From: Acidobacteriota bacterium
GTDB taxonomy: Bacteria; Acidobacteriota; Terriglobia; Bryobacterales; Bryobacteraceae
Direction of reading: 5' to 3'
Assembly: GCA_016213755.1 (NCBI GenBank)
Contig: JACQZT010000200.1
Location: 66,710-110,502, forward strand
Length of the DNA: 43,793 nucleotides
Both the position numbers and the translations under genes were made by a program. How positions within the stretch are numbered: the first letter of the stretch is position 1; every line of letters begins with the position of its first letter. Shown in pieces: positions 9,038-15,490 of the stretch. Below the pieces are notes generated by a model. The model was not told where the DNA came from, did no database searches, and worked only from the letters and a program-made list of their open reading frames with translations.

Positions 9038-10029
9038 AACGGGGCGGCGATGTTCGTCAGCGCGGGTTCGCGCCGCGCCAACTCGGGCGGGAGCGAGAAC
9101 CGCACGTCCTCATCCTTGACCTGCACTTCCTCGAGTTCCGCAAAACCCTGCTCCTGAAGCGCCTCGATCAGTTCCTGCACCAAGTTTTCCGGCGCCGATG
9201 CGCCGGCTGTCACGGCCACGGTCGAGACTCCCTCCAGCCATTCGGGGCGCACTTCGCCGCAGTCGTCCAGCAGGTAGGCCGGCACGCCGATGCCCGCGCA
9301 AACTTCCACCAGGCGGCGCGAATTCGAACTGTTCCGCGAACCCACCACCAACAGGACGTCGGCCCTCGGCGCCACCGCTTTCACCGCTACCTGCCGGTTC
9401 TCGGTCGCGTAGCAGATGTCCTGGGCGGGCGGCGCCTGGATGGCCGGGAATCTCTCTTTCAGACGAGCCACGATGTCCCTGGTTTCATCCAGGCTCAGGG
9501 TGGTCTGAGTCAAATACACAACGCGGCTGGGGTCGGGAACCGTCAACTGATCCACCTCGCCCAGGTTGGACACCAGCACGGTGCTGTCCGGCGCTTCGCC
9601 CAGAGTGCCCACCACCTCGTCGTGGTCCTTGTGGCCGATCAGCACAATGCTGAAACCCAGGCGTGCAAAGCGCACGGCCTCCAGATGCACTTTGGTCACC
9701 AGCGGGCAGGTGGCGTCGATGACGTGCAGGCCCCTTTGCCGGGCCTCGACCCGCACCGCCGGCGAGACTCCGTGAGCGCTGAAAATGACGCGGGCGCCCT
9801 CGGGCGCCTCGCTCAGTTCCTCCACGAAGATCGCGCCCCGGGCGCGCAGGTCGTCCACCACGTGACGGTTGTGGACGATTTCCCTGCGCACATAGATCGG
9901 CGCGCCGTACAACTCCAGCGCAATCTGCACCACGTCGATGGCGCGCACCACGCCGGCGCAGAAACCGCGCGGAGTCAAGAGCAAGACCTTCTTCGTCCCA
10001 GCCGGAACACCGGCCCCGTTACGAGACAT
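9034..10029 (-). CDS. ispH: 4-hydroxy-3-methylbut-2-enyl diphosphate reductase IspH
   Basis: Last enzyme of the MEP pathway, 331 residues: it reduces HMBPP to IPP and DMAPP with a [4Fe-4S] cluster. The three cluster cysteines are visible at 24 ([11 protein letters not shown]), 108 (DATCPLV) and 206 (ICYATENRQ). The histidine/glutamate substrate motifs also appear ([37 protein letters not shown]). It is the first gene of the hopanoid operon and overlaps shc by 4 bases, so isoprenoid precursor supply is coupled to cyclase production. The ATG at 10027-10029 lies only 11 bases from a perfect TATAAT, implying a nearly leaderless mRNA. Confidence 0.95.
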   Translation of the reverse strand: MSRNGAGVPAGTKKVLLLTPRGFCAGVVRAIDVVQIALELYGAPIYVRREIVHNRHVVDDLRARGAIFVEELSEAPEGARVIFSAHGVSPAVRVEARQRGLHVIDATCPLVTKVHLEAVRFARLGFSIVLIGHKDHDEVVGTLGEAPDSTVLVSNLGEVDQLTVPDPSRVVYLTQTTLSLDETRDIVARLKERFPAIQAPPAQDICYATENRQVAVKAVAPRADVLLVVGSRNSSNSRRLVEVCAGIGVPAYLLDDCGEVRPEWLEGVSTVAVTAGASAPENLVQELIEALQEQGFAELEEVQVKDEDVRFSLPPELARREPALTNIAAPL

Positions 10030-10040
10030 AAGCGTACTTC

Positions 10041-10046
10041 ATTATA
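10041..10046 (-). promoter_or_regulatory. Candidate -10 of the hopanoid operon promoter
   Basis: Minus-strand TATAAT preceded by TGG, which fits an extended -10 (TGnTATAAT). There is no recognisable -35 at 17 bases. The expected start of transcription is about 5 bases before the ispH ATG at 10029, so the operon mRNA would have almost no leader. Confidence 0.55.
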
Positions 10047-10128
10047 CCAACAACATTCGCGACGCCCCCTTCGCGGCGCACTCCTGTGATACGCTCGCTG
10101 GAAGAACGAACCGAGGAACGAACACACT

Positions 10129-10428
10129 ATGCACAGGAACCTGCTCACCGTGGTGGCCGAGATGGTGGCCCAGCCGGGCAAGGAAGACGAACTGCGGCAA
10201 GCGCTGCTTGGGTTGGTGGAGCCGACCCGCCAGGAAGAGGGTTTCGTGCAGTACGACCTGCACCAAGCCACGGGCGAGCCGGGCCGCTTCCTCTTTTACG
10301 AGAACTGGACCTCGGCGGCGGCGCTGGAGCATCACCTCCAATCGCCCCACCTGGTGGCCTTTCTCGACGTGTCGGGCGGCCTGCTGGCCGAGCCTCCCCG
10401 CATCCTCACTTACGCCCGGATTGCCTGA
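10129..10428 (+). CDS. ABM-domain protein, putative quinol monooxygenase (YgiN-like)
   Basis: Small ferredoxin-like alpha/beta barrel protein of the antibiotic biosynthesis monooxygenase (ABM) family, 99 residues. The single domain covers about 5-95: a first strand LTVVAEMVAQPGKEDELRQA, the central GFVQYDLHQ and the family-typical RFLFYENWTSAAALEHHLQS. Relatives act as cofactor-free dimeric oxygenases on quinols or polyketides, and many are uncharacterised; the substrate here is unknown. The start is ATG at 10129 with GAGGA about 12 bases upstream. It is divergent from the hopanoid operon across about 100 bases and stands alone. Confidence 0.8.
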   Translation: MHRNLLTVVAEMVAQPGKEDELRQALLGLVEPTRQEEGFVQYDLHQATGEPGRFLFYENWTSAAALEHHLQSPHLVAFLDVSGGLLAEPPRILTYARIA

Positions 10429-10460
10429 GGGCCGGCGCGGTTCGAAGGGGCCTGAAAACG

Positions 10461-10502
10461 CGACGGCGTTCGGGCGGGAGTCTCCGGCCCGAACGCCTGT
10501 CG
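10461..10502 (-). terminator. Stem-loop between convergent genes, probable terminator of the Flp pilin gene
   Basis: Inverted repeat: left arm 10461-10475 (CGACGGCGTTCGGGC) and right arm 10487-10502 pair over about 15 bases with one bulge. On the minus strand the stem is followed by CGTTTTC, a short U-run, so it fits termination of the pilin transcript. On the plus strand no U-run follows. Confidence 0.55.
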
Positions 10503-10521
10503 GAAAATCGAATGGTTGCGC

Positions 10522-10719
10522 TTAGCCGTTGCTGGCGGCGCTGGTCATCAGGTTCGAAACCTTCCGGAACACCGTGCTGATGCTGCTGGCGACGTTCGGC
10601 ATCACCGCGCCCGCGGCCACGGCCACGAAACCGGCCATCAACGCGTACTCGATGAGGTCCTGTCCCCGGGTGTCCTTCCAGATTCTCAATTTCAATGCCA
10701 GATTGGTCAAACGATTCAT
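10522..10719 (-). CDS. Flp/Fap-type pilin
   Basis: Type IVb Flp pilin precursor, 65 residues. A short basic leader ends in glycine at RGQDLIEYALMAGFVAVAAG: the prepilin peptidase would cut after G, leaving the conserved Glu-Tyr pair at mature positions 5-6 and a roughly 20-residue hydrophobic helix. The start is the ATG at 10717-10719 with GGAGAGAA in front; a longer reading to 10809 lacks support. Flp pilins are assembled by the Tad machinery into adhesive fibres, but no tad/cpa gene is present in this window, so the gene is an orphan here. A TTGACA about 40 bases upstream could be a -35, but no good -10 goes with it. Confidence 0.85.
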   Translation of the reverse strand: MNRLTNLALKLRIWKDTRGQDLIEYALMAGFVAVAAGAVMPNVASSISTVFRKVSNLMTSAASNG

Positions 10720-10855
10720 TAGCTTCTCTCCTCTCCCTGTCCTTGCAGCTTTACCGCTGTCAACGCTTCGGGTCTGTACTTCATCCATCGGCTTTCCTGT
10801 CCAAAACATTAGGCCGCAGTTCGAGGACGTCGCGCAGCGGTTATCCTGGAGTCAT

Positions 10856-11206
10856 ATGACTGGGAAAGAGCAACTGGCCAACAGACAGTGCGTACCCTGC
10901 CGCGGCGGCGTGCCGCCCCTGGAGGGAGAGGAGTTGCGGCGCCTCCAGGAGCAACTGCCGGGATGGGAAACCGTGGCGGACCATCACTTGGCGAAAACCT
11001 TTTCGTTCCCGGATTTTAGCTCCGCGCTGGAGTTCGTGAATCGAATCGGAGCGGAAGCCGAGGCCCAGGGCCACCACCCCGACCTGCTGCTTTCCTGGGG
11101 CAAGGTCGGGGTGCGGATCTTCACTCACAAGATCGACGGCCTCACCGAGAGCGACTTCATTCTAGCGGCGCCTATCGACCGGCTCAGCGCGCCGCCGCGG
11201 CCGTGA
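10856..11206 (+). CDS. phhB: Pterin-4a-carbinolamine dehydratase
   Basis: PCD/DCoH family protein, 116 residues. It dehydrates 4a-hydroxytetrahydrobiopterin (pterin recycling) and in some bacteria serves molybdopterin or other functions. The family signature is clear: WETVADHHLAKTFSFPDFSS, then the active-site histidines in AEAQGHHPDLLLSW, followed by VGVRIFTHKIDGLTESDF. The start is ATG at 10856 with TGGAG about 6 bases upstream; the N-terminal ANRQCVPCRGG extension with two cysteines is common in bacterial members. No phenylalanine hydroxylase gene lies nearby. The last 23 bases overlap the convergent secreted-protein gene. Confidence 0.88.
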   Translation: MTGKEQLANRQCVPCRGGVPPLEGEELRRLQEQLPGWETVADHHLAKTFSFPDFSSALEFVNRIGAEAEAQGHHPDLLLSWGKVGVRIFTHKIDGLTESDFILAAPIDRLSAPPRP

Positions 11207-11600
11207 GCCGGACCTGGACGGGGGCGTTCCGGACCATTTCTTCCTTCTCGGCGCGGGATTTTGGCAGCCGGGCGCCCACCGCGTTTTCGCCGGCCAGGAC
11301 TTCTCTCAAGAAGTACCGGTCGCCGTAGCGGTCGAAGACCAGCGCGCTGGCGAAGCCGGTGCGATTGTAGCTTCCCGCGTTAAACACGATGGACAAAGTC
11401 ACCTTGGCGTCCGTGGAACCGATCTGCAACTGGCGCCTGAACCAGTCCTGAGCGAACACATACTCGCCGGCCGGAACGCGCTGGTTCCCGGCCATGAAAT
11501 CGAAGGGAACGCTGGCCCGGATTGCGACCGCGTCCCCGGCCCACGCACTGGCGCTCATGAGCGCCGCCAGGGCCAGCCCAACCCACCACTTGTTGTGCAT
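11184..11600 (-). CDS. Small secreted protein of unknown function
   Basis: A 138-residue protein with a clear signal peptide (MHNKWWVGLALAALMSASAWA, cleavage expected after AWA). The mature part begins with VAIRASVPFDFMAGNQRVPAGEYVF in spirit: a beta-rich opening in which the phrase PFDFMAGNQRVPAGEY recurs in small exported acidobacterial proteins, as far as I recall. The rest is strands and loops with no cysteine and no catalytic motif that I recognise. The start is ATG at 11598-11600 with GGAGAG upstream. It probably acts in the periplasm or on the outer surface. The 3' end overlaps the convergent phhB gene by 23 bases. No function is assigned. Confidence 0.7.
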   Translation of the reverse strand: MHNKWWVGLALAALMSASAWAGDAVAIRASVPFDFMAGNQRVPAGEYVFAQDWFRRQLQIGSTDAKVTLSIVFNAGSYNRTGFASALVFDRYGDRYFLREVLAGENAVGARLPKSRAEKEEMVRNAPVQVRLTAAAAR

Positions 11601-11722
11601 AATTTGATTCTCTCCTTCCGGCGCTTGGCGCCTTCACCCCCTTCATACGCGAAAAATCAGCCGCCGGACGGCGTTAAGGGCCGCCAGGGACGTTTTGGCG
11701 CGCTTTGGCGCAGGTTGGCCAG

Positions 11723-11740
11723 CCGCTCCCTGAGGAGCGG
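11723..11740. repeat. Short palindrome related to a larger repeat at 18808-18860
   Basis: CCGCTCC-CTGA-GGAGCGG forms a 7-base stem with a 4-base loop, between the secreted-protein gene and the PIG-L-like gene. Its CCGCTCCCTGA core resembles the outer end of the larger inverted repeat at 18808-18860, so it may be a reduced copy. It could also terminate transcription toward the secreted-protein gene's upstream region. Confidence 0.4.
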
Positions 11741-11766
11741 TCGGAGTAGCTATTTCGGAACGGGAG

Positions 11767-12456
11767 CTAGGGTTCCAGCAGATCGAGGACCACGGGCTTG
11801 GGCGCCCAGCGCACGAACGCTTCGGCGTACGGGCGGCCGATCTCGATGCCGCGCCAGCGGTTGCAGGTGGTGTAGTCGGGCACCAGCCGCGGCTGCGCCG
11901 CGAGCTTCCGCAAGGCTTCCAGCTTGCGCTCGAAGACGTCGCTGATGTCCACGTAATGGTCGGGCACGAAACCGACGCGGGCGGCGGTGCCGATGTTGGG
12001 CTCGAAGAAACGGATGTCCCAGCTTCCGTTGGCGAGCTGCGCGGCCAGGATGGCGGCCTGCGCGGTCTGCCAGTGCGAGGCGTAAGTGAGCTCATCCTTC
12101 CAGTGGGTGAGGATGATGTCCGGCTTGAAGTCGGCGATCTCCCCGGCCAGCATCTCCACGCGCTCGGCGGTCATGCGCAGCGGATTGTCGCCGAAGCCGA
12201 ACATGCGCCCCTCGGCGCCGACCGCCTCCGCCGCGGCGAAGGCCTCCCTTTCGCGGATGCGGCGCACCTCGCCGAGCGAAATGTCCGGTTTCTGCTGGAA
12301 CAGGAGCTGGCTCTCGTTGGTCTCGCCGTGCGAGAGCCACACCACCCGGACTTTCGAGCCGGCGCGCACGTGCTTGATGAGCGTGCCGCCGGCGCGCGAG
12401 CAGAAATCGGCCGGGTGCGCGCTGACGGCCATGACCTTCAGGTTGCGGGCTTCCAT
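11767..12456 (-). CDS. PIG-L-family (LmbE-like) deacetylase homologue with altered metal motif
   Basis: A 229-residue protein of the PIG-L/LmbE fold, a family of zinc-dependent N-acetylglucosaminyl deacetylases. The first motif, usually AHPDDE, reads AHPADF here (about 13-18): the histidine and the second aspartate, both zinc ligands, remain, while the aspartate that serves as general base in MshB-type enzymes is alanine. The later part holds THWKDELTYASHWQTAQA, where the family has its third zinc histidine. The start is ATG at 12454-12456. The gene follows the enolase-superfamily gene by 11 bases, so the two likely form an operon for sugar or sugar-acid breakdown. It has no signal peptide. 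It is not BshB-like in its motif. Confidence 0.75.
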   Translation of the reverse strand: MEARNLKVMAVSAHPADFCSRAGGTLIKHVRAGSKVRVVWLSHGETNESQLLFQQKPDISLGEVRRIREREAFAAAEAVGAEGRMFGFGDNPLRMTAERVEMLAGEIADFKPDIILTHWKDELTYASHWQTAQAAILAAQLANGSWDIRFFEPNIGTAARVGFVPDHYVDISDVFERKLEALRKLAAQPRLVPDYTTCNRWRGIEIGRPYAEAFVRWAPKPVVLDLLEP

Positions 12457-12467
12457 CTCCGTGCTCC

Positions 12468-13709
12468 CTATCCCCACCAGACTTCGCCCGGCGCCAGGTG
12501 AGCCTTCACGACGTCGGGGTTGAGCTCGAGCGCCAGGCCGGGTTTGTTCGGCAGTTCGATGAAGCCGCCGCGAATGGGCGGCCCCGGCAAAACCAGGACC
12601 TGGTCCATCCAGCCGCCGCGCCCGAGCACGGTCTCGCAGGCGATGTAGTCTCGTACCGCGGCCGCCCACTGGATGGTGATCATGGTGCAGACCAGGCTGC
12701 CGGTGTTGTGGTTGGCCATCGGCACTCCGAATACTTCGGCCAGGTCGGCGATGCGCTTGGTTTCCAGCAGGCCGCCGGTGTTGCGCAGGTCCGGGTGCGC
12801 GATGTCCAGCGCCTGGTTCAGGAGAAAGTCCTTGAAGCCCTGGCGGCGGGCCAGATTCTCGCCGGTGCAGATGGGCACGCGGGAGCTGGCCACCAGGCGT
12901 TTCCAGCTTTCCGAGTAGTCGGGGATCATGGGATCTTCGAGCCACAGCGGGCGGATAGGCTCGACCGCCTCGGCCAACTGGATGGCGGTGCGCACGTCGT
13001 ACTCCCAGTGGCAGTGCACCATGATGTCGTGGTCGAAGCCGATGGCCGCGCGGCAGTTCTCGTAGCCGCGGCGGATGCGGTTCAACTCGGTGGTGGTGAG
13101 CACGCGGTTGGAGCGGTCGCGGGCTTTATCACTTGCCGGATCGGTGTGCGCAAAGCCGAACTTGTGGGCCGTGAAACCGCTGGGATCGGCCTTCACTTTC
13201 CGCGCCCATTCGCGGCAGGAGGCCGGATCCAGCATGTCGCGCGGCGCGGCGTGGTTGTAAACCCGCACGCGGTCGCGGAACTTGCCGCCCAGCAGCGTGG
13301 TGGCGGGGACCCCCAGGATCTTGCCGGCCAGATCCCAGAGCGCCATCTCGACGCCGCTCACCGCGCGCATCAGGTTGTGCGCCGAGCCGTCGGTGCGCGC
13401 GGCCAGCACGCTGGTGTAAAGGGCGTCGATCTCCAGCGGGTCGCGGCCCACCAGCAGCGGCTTGAGCGCCAGCACCTGCTCCTTGACGCCCACGCCCGGG
13501 CTTCCGTAGCCCTCGCCGATGCCGAAAACGCCGGCGTCGGTGTCGATCCGGACCAGGGTGTAGTTGCGGTCCGGGCCTTGCAGGATCATGACCCGCACAT
13601 CGCGGATCTTGGTGCGGCCTTTCTCGGCCGCCGCCAGCGCGTGGTAAGGCAGCAGCGCGGCCAAACTCGCCACAAAGCGCCGCCGGTTGAAATGTTGTGT
13701 TCCCGTCAT
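12468..13709 (-). CDS. Tat-exported mandelate racemase/muconate lactonizing enzyme-family protein
   Basis: Enolase-superfamily protein of 413 residues, resembling galactonate/mannonate-type acid-sugar dehydratases. A twin-arginine signal (NRRRFVASLAALLPYHALA) starts it, so it acts outside the cytoplasm. After the N-terminal capping domain comes the barrel with VHCHWEYD, PLWLEDP, PICTGEN, AHPDLRNTGG and MANHNTGS, corresponding to the three metal ligands and the catalytic Asp-His pair. In my hand alignment to DgoD-type enzymes (VDFH) the first metal ligand Asp is His here. The start is ATG at 13707-13709. Together with the PIG-L-like gene it forms a two-gene unit. The exact substrate is unknown; it may be a non-dehydratase member. 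Confidence 0.8.
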   Translation of the reverse strand: MTGTQHFNRRRFVASLAALLPYHALAAAEKGRTKIRDVRVMILQGPDRNYTLVRIDTDAGVFGIGEGYGSPGVGVKEQVLALKPLLVGRDPLEIDALYTSVLAARTDGSAHNLMRAVSGVEMALWDLAGKILGVPATTLLGGKFRDRVRVYNHAAPRDMLDPASCREWARKVKADPSGFTAHKFGFAHTDPASDKARDRSNRVLTTTELNRIRRGYENCRAAIGFDHDIMVHCHWEYDVRTAIQLAEAVEPIRPLWLEDPMIPDYSESWKRLVASSRVPICTGENLARRQGFKDFLLNQALDIAHPDLRNTGGLLETKRIADLAEVFGVPMANHNTGSLVCTMITIQWAAAVRDYIACETVLGRGGWMDQVLVLPGPPIRGGFIELPNKPGLALELNPDVVKAHLAPGEVWWG

Positions 13710-13852
13710 AGGCTCTCCGATTGCGGGGCAGGCCCCGGCCTATGGATTGTATCGCGTCGCGGCATCTGGGCGGAGGGGCCAATTTCCCGCATCCCGGCGC
13801 GGGCCGGTCTCATCCAAGTAGTTGATAGCAAGAACCCAAAGGAGACACGAGA

Positions 13853-14467
13853 ATGGCTTTCACTTTGCCCGCCCTGCCCTACGCGCACGATGCCCTGGAA
13901 CCCTGGATCGACAAGCTGACCATGGAAACCCATCACGGCAAGCACCACCAGGCCTATGTGAATAACCTGAACAAGGCGCTGGAATCGGCGCCCGAACTGG
14001 CTTCCAAGAGTCTGGACGAACTGCTGGCCAGCCAGCTTGCCGCGGTTCCCGAGAGCATCCGCACGGCGGTTCGCAACAACGGCGGCGGAGTGGCCAACCA
14101 CAACATCTTCTGGGAGATCATGGGACCGAATGCGGGCGGCGCGCCCGCCGGCAAGGTGGCCGGGGCGATCGCCTCCGCGTTCAACTCGTTCGACAGCTTC
14201 AAAGAGAAGTTCAACGCCGCCGCCATCGGCCGCTTCGGTTCCGGCTGGGCGTGGCTGGTGAAAAATCCCGCGGGCAAGCTGGAAATTCTCTCCACTCCCA
14301 ACCAGGACTCGCCCGTTTCCGACGGCAGCCAGGTGATTCTTACCTTGGACGTTTGGGAGCACGCCTACTACCTGAAGTATCAGAACCGCCGGCCCGAGTA
14401 CGTGGGCGCCTGGTGGAACGTGGTGAACTGGGCGGCGGTCGAAAAGCGCTTCAACGCCCTAAAGTAA
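13853..14467 (+). CDS. sodA: Superoxide dismutase, Mn type by key residues
   Basis: Fe/Mn superoxide dismutase of 204 residues, normal length. The N-terminal metal site [17 protein letters not shown] contains ligand His27. [16 protein letters not shown] supplies the second His and has Gly at the position where Fe enzymes carry Gln; PNQDSP supplies the Gln at the Mn-type position; the C-terminal ligands are in [19 protein letters not shown]. These residues favour manganese over iron, although cambialistic use cannot be excluded. There is no signal peptide, so it is cytoplasmic. The start is ATG at 13853 with AAAGGAGA about 8 bases upstream. The polysaccharide deacetylase follows 13 bases later on the same strand. 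Confidence 0.93.
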   Translation: MAFTLPALPYAHDALEPWIDKLTMETHHGKHHQAYVNNLNKALESAPELASKSLDELLASQLAAVPESIRTAVRNNGGGVANHNIFWEIMGPNAGGAPAGKVAGAIASAFNSFDSFKEKFNAAAIGRFGSGWAWLVKNPAGKLEILSTPNQDSPVSDGSQVILTLDVWEHAYYLKYQNRRPEYVGAWWNVVNWAAVEKRFNALK

Positions 14468-14480
14468 TACGATTGGAGGG

Positions 14481-15407
14481 ATGCTTCGTCGTGCCGCGCT
14501 GAGCTTCCTTCTTTTCTCTCTGGCATCCCGGGCGGAACGCACAGTCGCCGTCACTATTGACGATTTGCCGGTGGCCCAATCCGGCGCTGGCGGATGTGAG
14601 TTCCCCCGGCTTCAGTCCCTCACCGAACGTCTTCTCGAACCGTTCCGCGTGGCCCGCGTTCCGCTCACCGGCTTCGTCGTCGCAGGCAACTGCCCCGGCC
14701 TCACCACGGAGGAAAAGAAGCGCATCCTGGGCGCCTGGCAGGCGGCGGGCGCCGAACTGGGCAACCACACCTACTCCCATCCCGGCCTCAACACCACGCC
14801 CATCGAAGAGTACGAACGGAACATCCTGCGCGCCGATGCCGAGTTGAAGCGACTGCTGGGTGTGGAGCGCATCCGCTTCTTCCGCTCCCCCATGCTGCAC
14901 ACCGGCGCGGACCGGGAAACCAAAGAGCGCCTGGAGCGATTTCTAGCCGAGCACGGTTATCGGCAGGCGCCGGTCACCTTCGACAACTCCGACTGGATGT
15001 TCGCCTTCGTGTATTCTCGGGCCCGCGACCGCGGCGACAGCCAGCTGGCGGAACGCGTTCGCGACGCTTACGTTCCGTACATGGAGTCGATCGTCGGCTT
15101 CTTCGAAAAACGCGCGGTCGAGGTGGTGGGGCGGGAGATTCCGCAGGTCCTGCTGCTGCACGCCAACCGTCTCAACTCGGAGATGGCGCCGCAACTGCTC
15201 TCCATGCTGAAGCGCCGCGGCTATCGTTTCGTCTCCCTCGAAGAAGCGCTCGCGGATGACGCCTACCGTCTGCCCAACCATTACGCCGGCAAGGGCGGCT
15301 TCTCCTGGATCCACCGCTGGTCGATGACCCAGGGGATGCCTAACAAAGGGGAACCGGACGAGCCGGCCTGGTTGCGGGAGGAATACGAGAGGATGACCCG
15401 GCCGTAG
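14481..15407 (+). CDS. Exported polysaccharide deacetylase (CE4/NodB domain)
   Basis: A 308-residue protein with an N-terminal signal peptide (MLRRAALSFLLFSLASRAE). The NodB homology domain follows at once: TIDDLP with Asp27-Asp28 (catalytic base and metal ligand), NHTYSHP with His96 and His100 (metal ligands), then RFFRSPML with the conserved Arg, and a C-terminal LLLHANRLN that supplies the last His motif. The family removes N- or O-acetyl groups from chitooligosaccharides, peptidoglycan or xylan; the substrate here is not evident. The start is ATG at 14481, very close behind GGAGGG. It lies 13 bases after sodA and may be cotranscribed with it. Confidence 0.85.
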   Translation: MLRRAALSFLLFSLASRAERTVAVTIDDLPVAQSGAGGCEFPRLQSLTERLLEPFRVARVPLTGFVVAGNCPGLTTEEKKRILGAWQAAGAELGNHTYSHPGLNTTPIEEYERNILRADAELKRLLGVERIRFFRSPMLHTGADRETKERLERFLAEHGYRQAPVTFDNSDWMFAFVYSRARDRGDSQLAERVRDAYVPYMESIVGFFEKRAVEVVGREIPQVLLLHANRLNSEMAPQLLSMLKRRGYRFVSLEEALADDAYRLPNHYAGKGGFSWIHRWSMTQGMPNKGEPDEPAWLREEYERMTRP

Positions 15408-15422
15408 CGCTCACCCCGGATG

Positions 15423-15490
15423 TATACTGAGTCCGATACGGGGAGCTTCACCAGGGTGAGTTCCCGGTACGCGACAAGGGGGTCGCAACT
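15423..15490 (+). promoter_or_regulatory. Promoter and structured leader of the TonB-receptor gene
   Basis: TATACT at 15423-15428 could be a -10, giving a leader of about 55 bases. The leader holds two hairpins. The first, 15438-15469, pairs around GGGA...TCAC with GTGA...TCCC. The second, 15471-15486, has a GCGAC/GTCGC stem and the loop AAGGGG, so the ribosome-binding site is displayed in a loop 8 bases before the ATG. I do not recognise a known riboswitch class. Confidence 0.4.

Noticed and set aside
10720-10855. TTGACA upstream of the Flp pilin as a full sigma-70 promoter
   Set aside because: No acceptable -10 occurs at 16-18 bases, so I did not list a promoter.
11767-12456. PIG-L-like protein as the bacillithiol deacetylase BshB
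   Set aside because: The HPAD motif lacks the catalytic Asp expected in BshB, and the gene pairs with an enolase-superfamily gene far from bshA.
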